The notes beneath the pieces are model-generated. The model was not told where the DNA came from and searched no databases. It worked only from the letters and a program-made list of their open reading frames with translations. Of a stretch of DNA of 64,000 nt, positions 43,813-52,247 are shown one piece after another. The stretch is from the NCBI RefSeq assembly GCF_014596915.1, contig NZ_JACVWU010000006.1, positions 1 to 64,000 on the forward strand. Reading direction: 5' to 3'. Origin of the DNA: Streptomyces sp. TRM68416 (GTDB lineage Bacteria > Actinomycetota > Actinomycetes > Streptomycetales > Streptomycetaceae). The translations under genes and the position numbers were made by a program. The number at the start of each line of letters is the position of its first letter. Positions within the stretch are counted from its first letter, which is position 1.

Positions 43813-45015
43813 ATGTCCTCCAGCGAACCGTCGCGAACAGCAGCAGCCCCGACCGGTCGGGACCGCACCGCACACCACCCCGCGACCGGGGCCGCGGGCG
43901 GGAGTCCGACCGTCGAGCCCATCACCGCCGCCGAGCACCTGGCGTTCGTGCGGACGCAGCGATCGGTCAGCTTCTTGCAGACCCCGGCATGGGGTCGCGT
44001 CAAGACCGAGTGGCGCAGCGAGTCCCTCGGCTGGTTCGACGGTCGGCGGCTGGTCGGTGCCGGGCTTGTCCTGTACCGGCCGGTGCCGCGGCTCGACCGC
44101 TTCACGCTGGCCTATCTGCCCGAGGGGCCCGTCATCGACTGGTCCTCCGGCGACCTCGACGCGTGGCTCGGTCCGCTGGCGGCCCGGCTCAAGGCCCGGG
44201 GCGCGTTCGCGATCCGGCTGGGCCCGCCGGTGTGCACGGACCTCTGGAGTGCCGCCCAGGTCAAGGAAGGCATGGCCGACCCGGGCATCCGACGGCTCAC
44301 CGAGCTGCCCAGCCAGTGGGCCGACCCCGTGGGCGCCCGCGTGACCGGCCGGCTGAGGAAGACCGGCTGGCTGCCGCAGAGCCCCGCGGACGGCTTCGGG
44401 GTCGGGCATCCGCAGTTCAAGTACGAGATCCCGCTGGCCGGCAGGACCGAGGAGGACCTGCTCAGGGGCATGAACCAGCTGTGGCGCCGCAACATCAGGA
44501 GGGCGGCCGAGGAGGGGGTCGAGGTCACCGTCGGCGAGGATCTGAGGGCGTTTCACGACCTCTACGTCCACACCGCCGAGCGCGACGGCTTCACGCCCCG
44601 GCCGCTGCGTTACTTCGAGACCATGTTCGCGGCGCTGAGCGCGGAGGACCCCGAGCGGATCAGGCTCTACCTGGCCCGCCACCGGGGTGACCTGGTCGCC
44701 GCCGCCATCCTGGTCCGCGTGGGCGCCCACGCGTGGTACTGCTACGGCGCCTCCTCCAGCGAGAAGCGTGAGGTGCGCGGTTCCAACGCCTGCCAGTGGG
44801 CGATGATCCGGGACTCGCTGGCGGCCGGCTGCGACGTCTACGACCTGCGGGGCATCACTCCGACCCTCGACGCCGACGACCCGCACGTCGGGCTGATCCG
44901 GTTCAAGGCCGGCACCGGTGGTCGGGCGGTGCGGTATGTCGGCGAGTGGGATCTGCCGCTGCGGCCGATGGTCTATCGGGCCTTCGATCTGTACATGCGG
45001 CGGCGCGGGCGGTGA
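43813..45015 (+). CDS. vanK: FemX/VanK-type peptidoglycan branching aminoacyltransferase
   Basis: 400 residues of the Fem family, which uses aminoacyl-tRNA to add the branch amino acid to a lipid-linked precursor. GVGHPQFKYEIPLAG, MNQLWRRNIRRAAEEGVEV, VHTAERDGFTPRPLRYFETM and YGASSSEKREVRGSNACQWA are family segments. In the known Streptomyces cluster VanK replaces the housekeeping FemX when precursors end in D-Lac. ATG at 43813 lies 33 nt after the VanR box. It converges on murF2. Confidence 0.85.
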   Translation: MSSSEPSRTAAAPTGRDRTAHHPATGAAGGSPTVEPITAAEHLAFVRTQRSVSFLQTPAWGRVKTEWRSESLGWFDGRRLVGAGLVLYRPVPRLDRFTLAYLPEGPVIDWSSGDLDAWLGPLAARLKARGAFAIRLGPPVCTDLWSAAQVKEGMADPGIRRLTELPSQWADPVGARVTGRLRKTGWLPQSPADGFGVGHPQFKYEIPLAGRTEEDLLRGMNQLWRRNIRRAAEEGVEVTVGEDLRAFHDLYVHTAERDGFTPRPLRYFETMFAALSAEDPERIRLYLARHRGDLVAAAILVRVGAHAWYCYGASSSEKREVRGSNACQWAMIRDSLAAGCDVYDLRGITPTLDADDPHVGLIRFKAGTGGRAVRYVGEWDLPLRPMVYRAFDLYMRRRGR

Positions 45016-45055
45016 GTCCGCCTGCGCCGCCGGTCGGTGGCCGTGTGCGAGCGGC

Positions 45056-46399
45056 TCAGGCGAGCGCGGCGGCGACCGCGTCGAGGCGCGCGGCGCGGGA
45101 GGCCTTGACGAGTACCACGTCGCCGGCGGCGAGGTGGCCGCGCAGCCAGTCGACGGCCGCGTCGTTGTCGGCCAGCACCACCGCCCGCTCCCCCGCGCCG
45201 TCGGCGATGGGCCGGGCGGCGCGGCCGACGGCGGCCACGACATCGGCGCGGGCGGCGGCGTACTCGCCGACGGCGCGGTGCTCGGCCTCGCTGTCGTCGC
45301 CGAGCTCGAACATCGCGCCGAGGACGGCGATGCGGCGCCGGCCCTCGATCGCCGCCAGCGCGTCCAGGCCGGCGCGGGTGGAGTCGGGGTTGGCGTTGTA
45401 GGAGTCGTTGAGCAGCATCGCGTTGCCGGCGAGGCGGCGCAGCTCCATCCGCCACTTCGACGGGGAGGCGGTGGCCATGGCCGCCGTGGCCTTGTCGAGG
45501 GGGACGCCGGCCACCAGCGCGGCCGCCGCGGCGGCCGACGCGTTGAGCGCCTGGTGAGCGCCCACGACCGGCAGCACGGAGGAGGCCGAGGCGGCGGCGG
45601 TCCGCAGGGTGAAGGACGGCCGGCCGAGCCGGTCGAGAACCAGGTCGAGCGCCCGCACGTCGGCGTGGGCTGCCCGGCCGAAGGTCAGCACCGGGCCGTC
45701 GGTGAGCGAACGCATCGCGGCCACGCGGGGATCGTCGGCGTTGAGTACGGCGGTGCCGCCGGGCGCCAGCCCCCGCACCATCTCGCCCTTGGCCCTGGCG
45801 ATGGCCTCGCGCGAGCCGAACGCGCCGATGTGGGCCCGGCCGACGTTGAGGACGACACCGATGTCGGGCGCGACCAGGCCGGTGAGTGCGGCGATGTCGC
45901 CGACATGGCGGGCTCCCATCTCCAGGACGAGGAACCGGGTGGCCGGGGTGGTGCGCAGCATGGTGAGCGGCACCCCGAGTTCGTTGTTGAGCGAGCCGAT
46001 CGTGGCGGTCGTCGGCCCGGCGCCGGACAGCACGGCCGCCAGCAGGTCCTTGGCGGTGGTCTTGCCCTGCGAGCCGGTCAGCCCGACGACGGTCAGCCCG
46101 TCGCGCAGTAGGCCCACGACGTGGGCGGCGAGCGCCTGCAGCGCGGCCCGCGTGTCCTCGACGACGACGGTGGGCAGCGCTGTCGGCCGGGAGCCGAGCA
46201 CCGCCACGGCGCCGGCCCGGCCTGCCTGCTCCGCGCAGTCGTGGCCGTCGACGTGGTTTCCGGCGAAGGCGACGAAGAGGCCGCCCGGTTCGGCCTGTCG
46301 GCCGTCGAGCACGGCAGGCGCGGTCACCGTCACGGAGCCGTCGCCGGTGACCGCCCCGCCGACGACCGCGGCGATCCGACGGAGGCTGAGCGGGATCAT
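45056..46399 (-). CDS. murF2: UDP-MurNAc-tripeptide D-alanyl-D-X ligase paralogue
   Basis: 447 residues with the whole Mur-ligase fold. The N-terminal domain is followed by the ATP loop GSQGKTT at 109-115, then [60 protein letters not shown] and the C-terminal domain. This looks like an extra MurF beside the van genes, as found next to some glycopeptide-producer clusters. It would favour the depsipeptide D-Ala-D-Lac as the added unit. Its start overlaps a tiny vanR-like relic frame by the ATGA. Confidence 0.85.
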   Translation of the reverse strand: MIPLSLRRIAAVVGGAVTGDGSVTVTAPAVLDGRQAEPGGLFVAFAGNHVDGHDCAEQAGRAGAVAVLGSRPTALPTVVVEDTRAALQALAAHVVGLLRDGLTVVGLTGSQGKTTAKDLLAAVLSGAGPTTATIGSLNNELGVPLTMLRTTPATRFLVLEMGARHVGDIAALTGLVAPDIGVVLNVGRAHIGAFGSREAIARAKGEMVRGLAPGGTAVLNADDPRVAAMRSLTDGPVLTFGRAAHADVRALDLVLDRLGRPSFTLRTAAASASSVLPVVGAHQALNASAAAAAALVAGVPLDKATAAMATASPSKWRMELRRLAGNAMLLNDSYNANPDSTRAGLDALAAIEGRRRIAVLGAMFELGDDSEAEHRAVGEYAAARADVVAAVGRAARPIADGAGERAVVLADNDAAVDWLRGHLAAGDVVLVKASRAARLDAVAAALA

Positions 46400-46470
46400 G
46401 CCGAGGCCTCGCGGGTCTCGGAGAACAGGTGCGGGAGGTGCGATGTCCGACGGACAATCAGCGTGGTCAT
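46396..46470 (-). other. 24-codon frame, relic of the vanR 5' end
   Basis: A frame [12 protein letters not shown]...REASA begins at 46470 and its stop overlaps the murF2 ATG (ATGA). Its DNA shares gacaatcagc and catgtg, with the same 5-bp gap, with the start of vanR (43708-43728). The encoded LIV matches VanR residues 4-6. I read it as a leftover of a duplicated vanR start now serving as leader for murF2. Translation is unproven; the ribosome-binding site is weak. Confidence 0.5.
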
Positions 46471-46496
46471 GTGCTCGACGCTATCGGCCTGTTGCC

Positions 46497-46525
46497 TATC
46501 GTCGGCGTATCGAAAACCGCATACG
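46497..46525. promoter_or_regulatory. VanR-box, murF2/vanH spacer
   Basis: The second copy of the 29-bp element, identical to 43751-43779 and likewise ending 33 nt before the start codon, here of vanH. It begins 26 nt before the vanR-like relic. It should drive vanHAX and perhaps also murF2 in the other direction. Confidence 0.8.
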
Positions 46526-46558
46526 CCGCGGAAACACCCGGTCGTCTTGACTGTCGGC

Positions 46559-47599
46559 ATGACCTACCGCGAACCAGCCCGAAAAGCGGCCGTCCGCCCC
46601 CGGTCGCCGACGTATTCGCCCTCCGCGGCCATTCCCGTGACCGGGATCACCGTCTACGGAGCCGAGCAGGACGAGGCCGCCCTGTTCCGGGAATTGGCAC
46701 CTCGATTCGGGATCACCACCACCATCACGGACGCGGCGGTGTCCGAGGCCAACAGCGAACTGGCCTCCGGACACCGGTGCATCAGCGTGAGTCACAAGAA
46801 CCGGATCACCCGTCCCACGCTTCTTGCCCTCAGCCGGATCGGCGTCACATACGTCTCCACTCGGAGCGTCGGCTGCAATCACATCGACGTGGAATACGCG
46901 GCGAGCGTCGGCATCCGCGTCGAGAACGTCTCCTACTCGCCCGACAGCGTGGCCGACTACACGCTCATGCTGATGCTGATGGCGGTACGGAACGCGAAGG
47001 CCACGGTCCGGCGCTCGGACTGCCATGACTACCGGCTGAACGAGGTGCGCGGAAAGGAACTGCGCGACCTGACCGTCGGGGTCGTCGGAACGGGACGTAT
47101 CGGAACGGCCGTCGTGGAACGGTTGCGGGGTTTCGGCGGGCGCACTCTTGCCTGTGACCGCCGCCCCAAATCGGCTGCGGACCACGTTTCCCTCGATGAA
47201 CTGCTGGTGCTGAGCGACATCGTGACGCTGCACGCTCCGCTCACCGGGGACACCCGTCATCTCCTGGACCGCAGACGGATCGAGCAGATGAGACCCGGCG
47301 CTTTCGTCATCAACACCGGACGCGGTTCCCTGATCGACACCGAGGCCCTCGTCGCGGCACTGGAAAGTGGCCGATTGGGTGGTGCGGCACTGGATGTCGT
47401 CGAAGGGGAAGAAGGAGTCTTCTACGCCGACTGCCGCGACCGGCACATCGAGAGCAAGGCGTTGCTGCGTCTGCAGGAGATGCCGAACGTGCTCATCACT
47501 CCGCACACCGCGTATTACACGGACCACGCGCTGAGCGACGCGGTCGAAAACTCCATCACCAACTGCCTGAAATTCGAGGGAAGGAATCAGCATGGGTAG
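46559..47599 (+). CDS. vanH: D-lactate dehydrogenase of the VanH type
   Basis: 346 residues of the D-2-hydroxyacid dehydrogenase family. VGVVGTGRIGTAVVERLRGF is the NAD site. Catalytic residues lie in NTGRGSLIDTEALV (Arg side), VVEGEEGVFY (Glu) and LITPHTAYYT (His). It reduces pyruvate to D-lactate for VanA. It overlaps vanA by 8 nt. Base use differs from its neighbours, with more A- and T-ending codons (for example acggacgcggcggtg beside gaattggca), which fits acquisition of vanHAX by transfer. Confidence 0.9.
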   Translation: MTYREPARKAAVRPRSPTYSPSAAIPVTGITVYGAEQDEAALFRELAPRFGITTTITDAAVSEANSELASGHRCISVSHKNRITRPTLLALSRIGVTYVSTRSVGCNHIDVEYAASVGIRVENVSYSPDSVADYTLMLMLMAVRNAKATVRRSDCHDYRLNEVRGKELRDLTVGVVGTGRIGTAVVERLRGFGGRTLACDRRPKSAADHVSLDELLVLSDIVTLHAPLTGDTRHLLDRRRIEQMRPGAFVINTGRGSLIDTEALVAALESGRLGGAALDVVEGEEGVFYADCRDRHIESKALLRLQEMPNVLITPHTAYYTDHALSDAVENSITNCLKFEGRNQHG

Positions 47600-48632
47600 G
47601 TTGAGGGTCGGCATCATTTTCGGCGGCTGTTCCGAGGAGCATTTTGTCTCCGTGAAGTCGGCGCGAGAGGTGGCGCGGAGTCTCGACGTCGAGAAGTACG
47701 AGCCGTTCTACGTCGGGATCACGCAGGGCGGCGACTGGAGGCTCTGCGACGGGCCGGACCCGGGCTGGGAGAGGGGCGACGGCCGCCCGGCCGTGCTGTC
47801 ACCGGACCGCAGCGTGCGCGGACTTCTCGTCCTGGACCGGGGGCGGTACGAGGCGGTCGCCCTGGACGTCGTACTGCCGGTGCTGCACGGCAGGCTCGGC
47901 GAGGACGGCGCGATCCAGGGTCTCCTCGAACTCTCCGGCATCCCCTACGTCGGCTGCGGCATCCAGAGTTCCGCGCTGTGCATGGACAAGTCCCTCGCCT
48001 ATCTCGTCGCGCGAAGCGCGGGAATCGGCACGCCGGACTTCTGGACCGTCACGGCGGACGAGAACGTCGATCCCGACCGGATCTCCTATCCCGTCTTCGT
48101 CAAGCCGGCCCGTTCGGGGTCGTCGTTCGGTGTCGGCAAGGTGTCCCGGAAGGAGGAACTTCCGGCTGCGGTGGAGAACGCCCGGCGGTACGACTCGAAG
48201 GTGCTGATCGAGGAGGCCGTCGCCGGCCGCGAGATCGGATGCGCCGTCCTCGGGAACGAACGGGATCCGATCGTGGGGCAAGTGGACCACATCGCGCTCT
48301 CCCACGGGTTCTTCAGGATTCACCAGGAGGACCGGCCCGAGACCGGATCCGACAACTCCGTAGCCGTCGTTCCCGCCGATATTCCGGAGGCGTCGCGATC
48401 ACTCGTCCAGGAGACGGCGAAGGCCGTCTACCGCGCCCTGGGTTGCCGGGGACTGTCGCGGGTGGACATGTTCCTCACGGAGGAGGGCGACGTAGTCCTC
48501 AACGAGGTCAACACGTTTCCCGGTATGACCTCGTACAGCCGTTACCCGCGGATGATGGCGGCCGCGGATCTGCCGCTCTCCGAAGTGATCGACCGGCTGG
48601 TGTCGCTGGCGCTGACCGGGAAGCTGCGATGA
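47592..48632 (+). CDS. vanA: D-alanine--D-lactate ligase
   Basis: 346 residues of the D-Ala-D-Ala ligase superfamily. GIIFGGCSEEHFVSVKSA is the N-terminal binding region and YPVFVKPARSGSSFGVGKV the ATP-grasp core. The omega loop LSHGFFRIHQE has His238 where D-Ala-D-Ala ligases carry Tyr; this His marks depsipeptide (D-Ala-D-Lac) enzymes. NEVNTFPGMTSYSRYPRMM is the metal site. It would make the precursor terminus that vancomycin binds poorly. Its stop overlaps vanX by 4 nt. Confidence 0.92.
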   Translation: MGRLRVGIIFGGCSEEHFVSVKSAREVARSLDVEKYEPFYVGITQGGDWRLCDGPDPGWERGDGRPAVLSPDRSVRGLLVLDRGRYEAVALDVVLPVLHGRLGEDGAIQGLLELSGIPYVGCGIQSSALCMDKSLAYLVARSAGIGTPDFWTVTADENVDPDRISYPVFVKPARSGSSFGVGKVSRKEELPAAVENARRYDSKVLIEEAVAGREIGCAVLGNERDPIVGQVDHIALSHGFFRIHQEDRPETGSDNSVAVVPADIPEASRSLVQETAKAVYRALGCRGLSRVDMFLTEEGDVVLNEVNTFPGMTSYSRYPRMMAAADLPLSEVIDRLVSLALTGKLR

Positions 48633-49237
48633 ACGGGGACTTCGTCTTCGTGGACGAACTCGTCCCCGGAATACGCTGGGACGCCAAGTACGCCACCTGG
48701 GACAATTTCACGGGCAAGCCGGTGGACGGCTACCTGGCGAATCGCATCGTCGGCACGAGGGCCTTGTGCGCGGCTCTGGAAAACGCGCGGGCGAAGGCCG
48801 CCTCCCTCGGTTTCGGCCTGCTCCTCTGGGACGGCTACCGGCCGCAGCGTGCCGTGGACTGTTTCGTGCGCTGGTCGCGGCAGCCGGAGGACGGGCGGAC
48901 GAAATCACGGCACTATCCGCACATCGACAGGTCCGACATGTTCGCGAGGGGATACGTGGCCGCGAAGTCGGGCCACAGCCGGGGCAGCACCGTGGATGTG
49001 ACGCTGTATCACCTGGACACCGGCGAACTCGCCTCCATGGGGGGCGGTCACGATCTGATGGATTGCCTCTCCCATCATGGAGCGGCGGGAATCGAGCCGG
49101 GCGAGACGCGGAACCGTGCACATCTGCGTTCCGTCATGGAGGACTGCGGATTCAGCTCGTACGAACGCGAGTGGTGGCATTACACGTTGCGGGGTGAGCC
49201 TTATCCAGACACCTACTTCGATTTTCCGGTCGCATAA
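48629..49237 (+). CDS. vanX: D-Ala-D-Ala dipeptidase
   Basis: 202 residues with all expected active-site groups: Arg71 (DGYRPQ), zinc ligands His116 and Asp123 (SGHSRGSTVD), then Glu and His in EREWWHY. The residue numbers equal those of the enterococcal enzyme, so no insertion has occurred. It removes D-Ala-D-Ala so that only the D-Lac form is used. It overlaps vanA (ATGA) and ends the operon. The converging propeller gene ends 10 bp away. Confidence 0.93.
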   Translation: MNGDFVFVDELVPGIRWDAKYATWDNFTGKPVDGYLANRIVGTRALCAALENARAKAASLGFGLLLWDGYRPQRAVDCFVRWSRQPEDGRTKSRHYPHIDRSDMFARGYVAAKSGHSRGSTVDVTLYHLDTGELASMGGGHDLMDCLSHHGAAGIEPGETRNRAHLRSVMEDCGFSSYEREWWHYTLRGEPYPDTYFDFPVA

Positions 49238-49247
49238 CGGGGTCCGT

Positions 49248-50366
49248 TCACAGGGCTCGGCCGAACCGCAGGATGCGGGGGGCGAAGGTGGCCTCGGGGC
49301 CGTCGGCGCGGCCGACCGACCAGACCGTCCGTGTGCCCGGTACCGGTGCCAGGCGCAGCACCGAGGACTCGCCCTCGCCGGGCACCGCCGGTTCGCTGTA
49401 CTCGGTGAACGACTCGCCGTTCCGGGCGAGGAAGGCCGGTCCGGGGACGAACGGCGGGAAGGTTCCCGGCGGGCCGAACTTCTGCGAGCGGGACACGGCG
49501 ACCCAGCCCAGCGCGCCGGACTCGGTGGCGGCCAGTGAAGTGACCGAGCCGAAGTCGGTGGGGAGGGTGACGCGGCTCCACGTCTGCCCGTCGAAGCGGA
49601 CCAGCAGGGGCGGTATCGGGCGGCCCACCGGACCGCCGATGAACCCGGCCGTGCCGCCTGCCCAGACCTCCGTCGGCGAGACCGCCAGCACGCTGCCCAC
49701 GGCCGACCGCGGGTACCCGTACACGATGGTCTGCTGCCACTCCTGTCCGTTCCAGTGCGACACGGCCGCGGCCGAGTCGGTGGTGCCGGCGGCCCAGACG
49801 TCGTCGGCTGCCCGGATGTGCAGGCCGTACACGGCGCCCGGCGGCACCGGCATGTCACGCCAGCCGCGGCCGTCGTGGCGCAGCAGTGCCTGGGTGCCGT
49901 CCCGGGAACCGATGAGCCAGGTCTCACCGCCGCCGGCGACGACCTTGGTCAGGGCGACTCCGCGCGGCGGCCGGCTCTCGGACCAGGTCCTGCCGTCGTG
50001 GCGGAGCAGGCGGGCGCCGCCCGCCGAGTCGCGGCCGACCGCCCAGACGGCGGTCGGTGAGGTCGCGGCGACGGACAGCAGTTCTCCCTGCCAGCCGGTG
50101 CGGGGCAGGCTCTGGCGCTGCCAGTGGGTTCCGTCCCAGCGCAGGACGAGCGGGAAGCCCGGTGCGTCACGGCCGACGGCGTCGGCGCCGACCGCCCATG
50201 CACGGTCCGGGCCGAAGGCCACGGCCTCGTTCAGCGCGGCCTGTGGGCGTACCTGGGCCGGGACCGGAACGTGGTGCCAGGACTCGGTGTCCGCCGCGGC
50301 CGAGCTCATGAGGCCGAGGGCGGTCAGGACGGCGGCGAGGGCCGCGACGAGAAGTCTGCGGGTCAT
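49248..50366 (-). CDS. Secreted propeller-like protein, copy 1
   Basis: 372 residues. A Sec signal (RLLVAALAAVLTALGLMSSA) is followed by repeats of about 50 residues, each with a W-G/A-G or WAVG core (AWAVGADAVG, VWAVGRDSAG, VWAAGTTDSA, VWAGGTAGF, VWSVGRADG) and an LxRWDG-like strand, as in beta-propellers of unknown role. No catalytic motif is apparent. It overlaps the upstream paralogue by 4 nt, so the two are one operon. Confidence 0.7.
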   Translation of the reverse strand: MTRRLLVAALAAVLTALGLMSSAAADTESWHHVPVPAQVRPQAALNEAVAFGPDRAWAVGADAVGRDAPGFPLVLRWDGTHWQRQSLPRTGWQGELLSVAATSPTAVWAVGRDSAGGARLLRHDGRTWSESRPPRGVALTKVVAGGGETWLIGSRDGTQALLRHDGRGWRDMPVPPGAVYGLHIRAADDVWAAGTTDSAAAVSHWNGQEWQQTIVYGYPRSAVGSVLAVSPTEVWAGGTAGFIGGPVGRPIPPLLVRFDGQTWSRVTLPTDFGSVTSLAATESGALGWVAVSRSQKFGPPGTFPPFVPGPAFLARNGESFTEYSEPAVPGEGESSVLRLAPVPGTRTVWSVGRADGPEATFAPRILRFGRAL

Positions 50367-51418
50367 GGTCGGCCTCCCAGCCGCTCGCTCATCAGGTTCG
50401 GTTCGGAGCCGTAGATCTCGACCGTCCCGAAGGACAGCAGCGAGGCCCCGGCCCTCGTCAGGGCGCGCGGCTTGACGTCGATGGCGTTCGTGCGCTCCGG
50501 GCCGTACGAGAAGGTCGTGCGGGGCCCGGACAGGCGGGCGTACTTCGACTGGAACGCGCGGTCGCTGCGCACCGGCAGCCACAGCGCACCGTCCGGGCCG
50601 CGCACCATGGCCCCGGTCTGGGTGTCGCCCAGGTTCGGGTAGGTGGTGTGCCAGGTGTGTCCGGTGAAGGTCATCAGGTAGGTGCGGGGGACGCCGTCGG
50701 TGTACCGGCTGCCGCTGATCGTGGCCCGGCCGGACGGGTCGAGCAGGATCGTGTGCACGTTGCTGTTCGGCGGCAGCGGTACGTCCGCGTCCCGCCACTG
50801 CGTGCCGTTCCAGCGCAGGACGGTGGTCCCGGTGGTGGTGTCGGCCCAGGCCCAGGTGTCGGTGGCGGTGCGCGCGGTGATTCCCATCAGGTACAGCACG
50901 CCGTCCGGGGTGGACTGTGCGGTCCAGCCGGAGCCGTCGTAGTGCAGCACCTTCAGCCCGGTGGCGTCCTCTCCGACCACCCACGCGGCACCCGGTACGG
51001 CGGTGAAGTCCTGGTAGGTCCACAGGGTCTGCGGCAGCGGTACGGCGCTCCAGCCCTGCGCCGACCGGCGCAGGATCTCCCCCGCACCCGCCCGGACGCG
51101 GAAGATCCAGGTCTCCTCGCCGACGAACTGCACGGCGCCGAGTCGGCCCGGTTCGGCGGCGCCGGGGAAGGAGGTGTCCCGGCTCCATGCGGTGCCGTCC
51201 CAGTGGTACAGCATCGGTCGCATCCCGTCGGCGACGCGCTCGTACCCGGTCGCCCACGCCTCGCCCGGCCCGCGGGCGGCGATGTCGGACACGGTCACCG
51301 GCGCGGCCGCCGCCGGCACCGGCAGCGCCGTCCAGCCCGGTGTCACGGCCGCGGCCGGCGACACCACCGCGGCACACGCGATCACCAGGCAGACGACGAA
51401 CGCACGGAGACCGATCAC
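50363..51418 (-). CDS. Secreted propeller-like protein, copy 2
   Basis: 351 residues with a signal (LRAFVVCLVIACAAVVSPAA) and the same repeat style as its neighbour (GEAWATGYER, AAWVVGEDAT, LYHWDGTAWS, VLRWNGTQWR). GTG at 51418 has ggggagg just upstream and is preferred over the longer frame to 51436. The two proteins are diverged duplicates. Function unknown; a surface or adhesive role is only a guess. Confidence 0.7.
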   Translation of the reverse strand: MIGLRAFVVCLVIACAAVVSPAAAVTPGWTALPVPAAAAPVTVSDIAARGPGEAWATGYERVADGMRPMLYHWDGTAWSRDTSFPGAAEPGRLGAVQFVGEETWIFRVRAGAGEILRRSAQGWSAVPLPQTLWTYQDFTAVPGAAWVVGEDATGLKVLHYDGSGWTAQSTPDGVLYLMGITARTATDTWAWADTTTGTTVLRWNGTQWRDADVPLPPNSNVHTILLDPSGRATISGSRYTDGVPRTYLMTFTGHTWHTTYPNLGDTQTGAMVRGPDGALWLPVRSDRAFQSKYARLSGPRTTFSYGPERTNAIDVKPRALTRAGASLLSFGTVEIYGSEPNLMSERLGGRP

Positions 51419-51528
51419 GAGACCTCCCCAGAACACGAAGGCCGCTCAGCTTATGGGCGCCGGCCTCAACTGTGAACAGATGGAACATAGTTGACGATGT
51501 GTCAAGCAGCTGCTGCGGCCGTCGGCTT

Positions 51529-51551
51529 GACCTTGACACCGTGACAAGGTC
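51529..51551. promoter_or_regulatory. MerR-type dyad upstream of the HEAT gene
   Basis: gaccttg-acaccgtga-caaggtc has perfect 7-bp arms with a 9-bp centre, 27 bp before the start at 51579. A ttgacc -35 candidate overlaps its left arm, which would place the dyad in the promoter spacer as in MerR-controlled genes. The adjacent MerR-HEAT protein is the obvious binder. Confidence 0.65.
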
Positions 51552-51578
51552 TTCGCTGTGGCCAGGGAGGTGCTTTCC

Positions 51579-52241
51579 ATGCACGAGGAGAACACGAACA
51601 CGATGGCAGCGCTTCGCGGGCTGCGGAGCAGCAGTGCGTCGGTGCGGCTCAGGGCGGCGCTGGCGGTCGGGACGGCTCCGGATCCCCGGTACGTCGACCG
51701 GCTCATCGAGCAGTGCGCGATCGAGCCCGAGTTCCCCGTGCGGGACATGCTCACCTGGGCACTCACCCGGCATTCCGCGCAGAGCACGGTCCCGAGGCTC
51801 ATCGAGGAACTGCGTTCGGACCGCGCGCAGGCGCGCAGCCAGGCACTGCACACCCTGTCGAAGATCGGCGACCGGCGGGCGTGGCCGGCCCTCACCCACG
51901 CGCATCTGACCGACGCCGACGACGAGGTGGCACGGAGCGCCTGGCGGGCCGCGGTCGTCCTGGTGCCCGAGGCCGAGAGGCCGCGGTTGGCCGAGGTGCT
52001 GGCGGGTCAGCTCGGGCGCGGCGGGCGGGAGACGCAGGTGAGTCTGAGCCGGGCGCTGATCGCTCTCGGCGAGGTCGCCGGGCCCGTCCTGCGGGCCGCG
52101 AAAACCTGCGGCGACGCGCGTGTGCGGCAGCACGCCGTGGCCACGGAGCGGTTGTTGCGCGACCCGGATGCCGTGTTCGACTTCGCGATCGAGGAGGCGA
52201 AGCGCATCGTAGCCCTGGGACCCACTAGGCAGGAGGAGTGA
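51579..52241 (+). CDS. HEAT-repeat protein
   Basis: 220 residues of tandem HEAT-type helical pairs (for example AALRGLRSSSASVRLRAALA, VPRLIEELRSDRAQARSQAL, WPALTHAHLTDADDEVARSA). No catalytic domain. ggagg lies 9 bp before the ATG. It is followed after 6 bp by the MerR-HEAT fusion on the same strand, so the pair is one operon and may form a complex through their HEAT parts. Confidence 0.8.
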   Translation: MHEENTNTMAALRGLRSSSASVRLRAALAVGTAPDPRYVDRLIEQCAIEPEFPVRDMLTWALTRHSAQSTVPRLIEELRSDRAQARSQALHTLSKIGDRRAWPALTHAHLTDADDEVARSAWRAAVVLVPEAERPRLAEVLAGQLGRGGRETQVSLSRALIALGEVAGPVLRAAKTCGDARVRQHAVATERLLRDPDAVFDFAIEEAKRIVALGPTRQEE

Positions 52242-52247
52242 CGAGCG

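Noticed and set aside
43751..46525. The 29-bp identical elements as a recombination or IS end
   Set aside because: No inverted partner, no transposase relic and no target duplication is seen, and their matching placement 33 nt before two van start codons fits regulation better.
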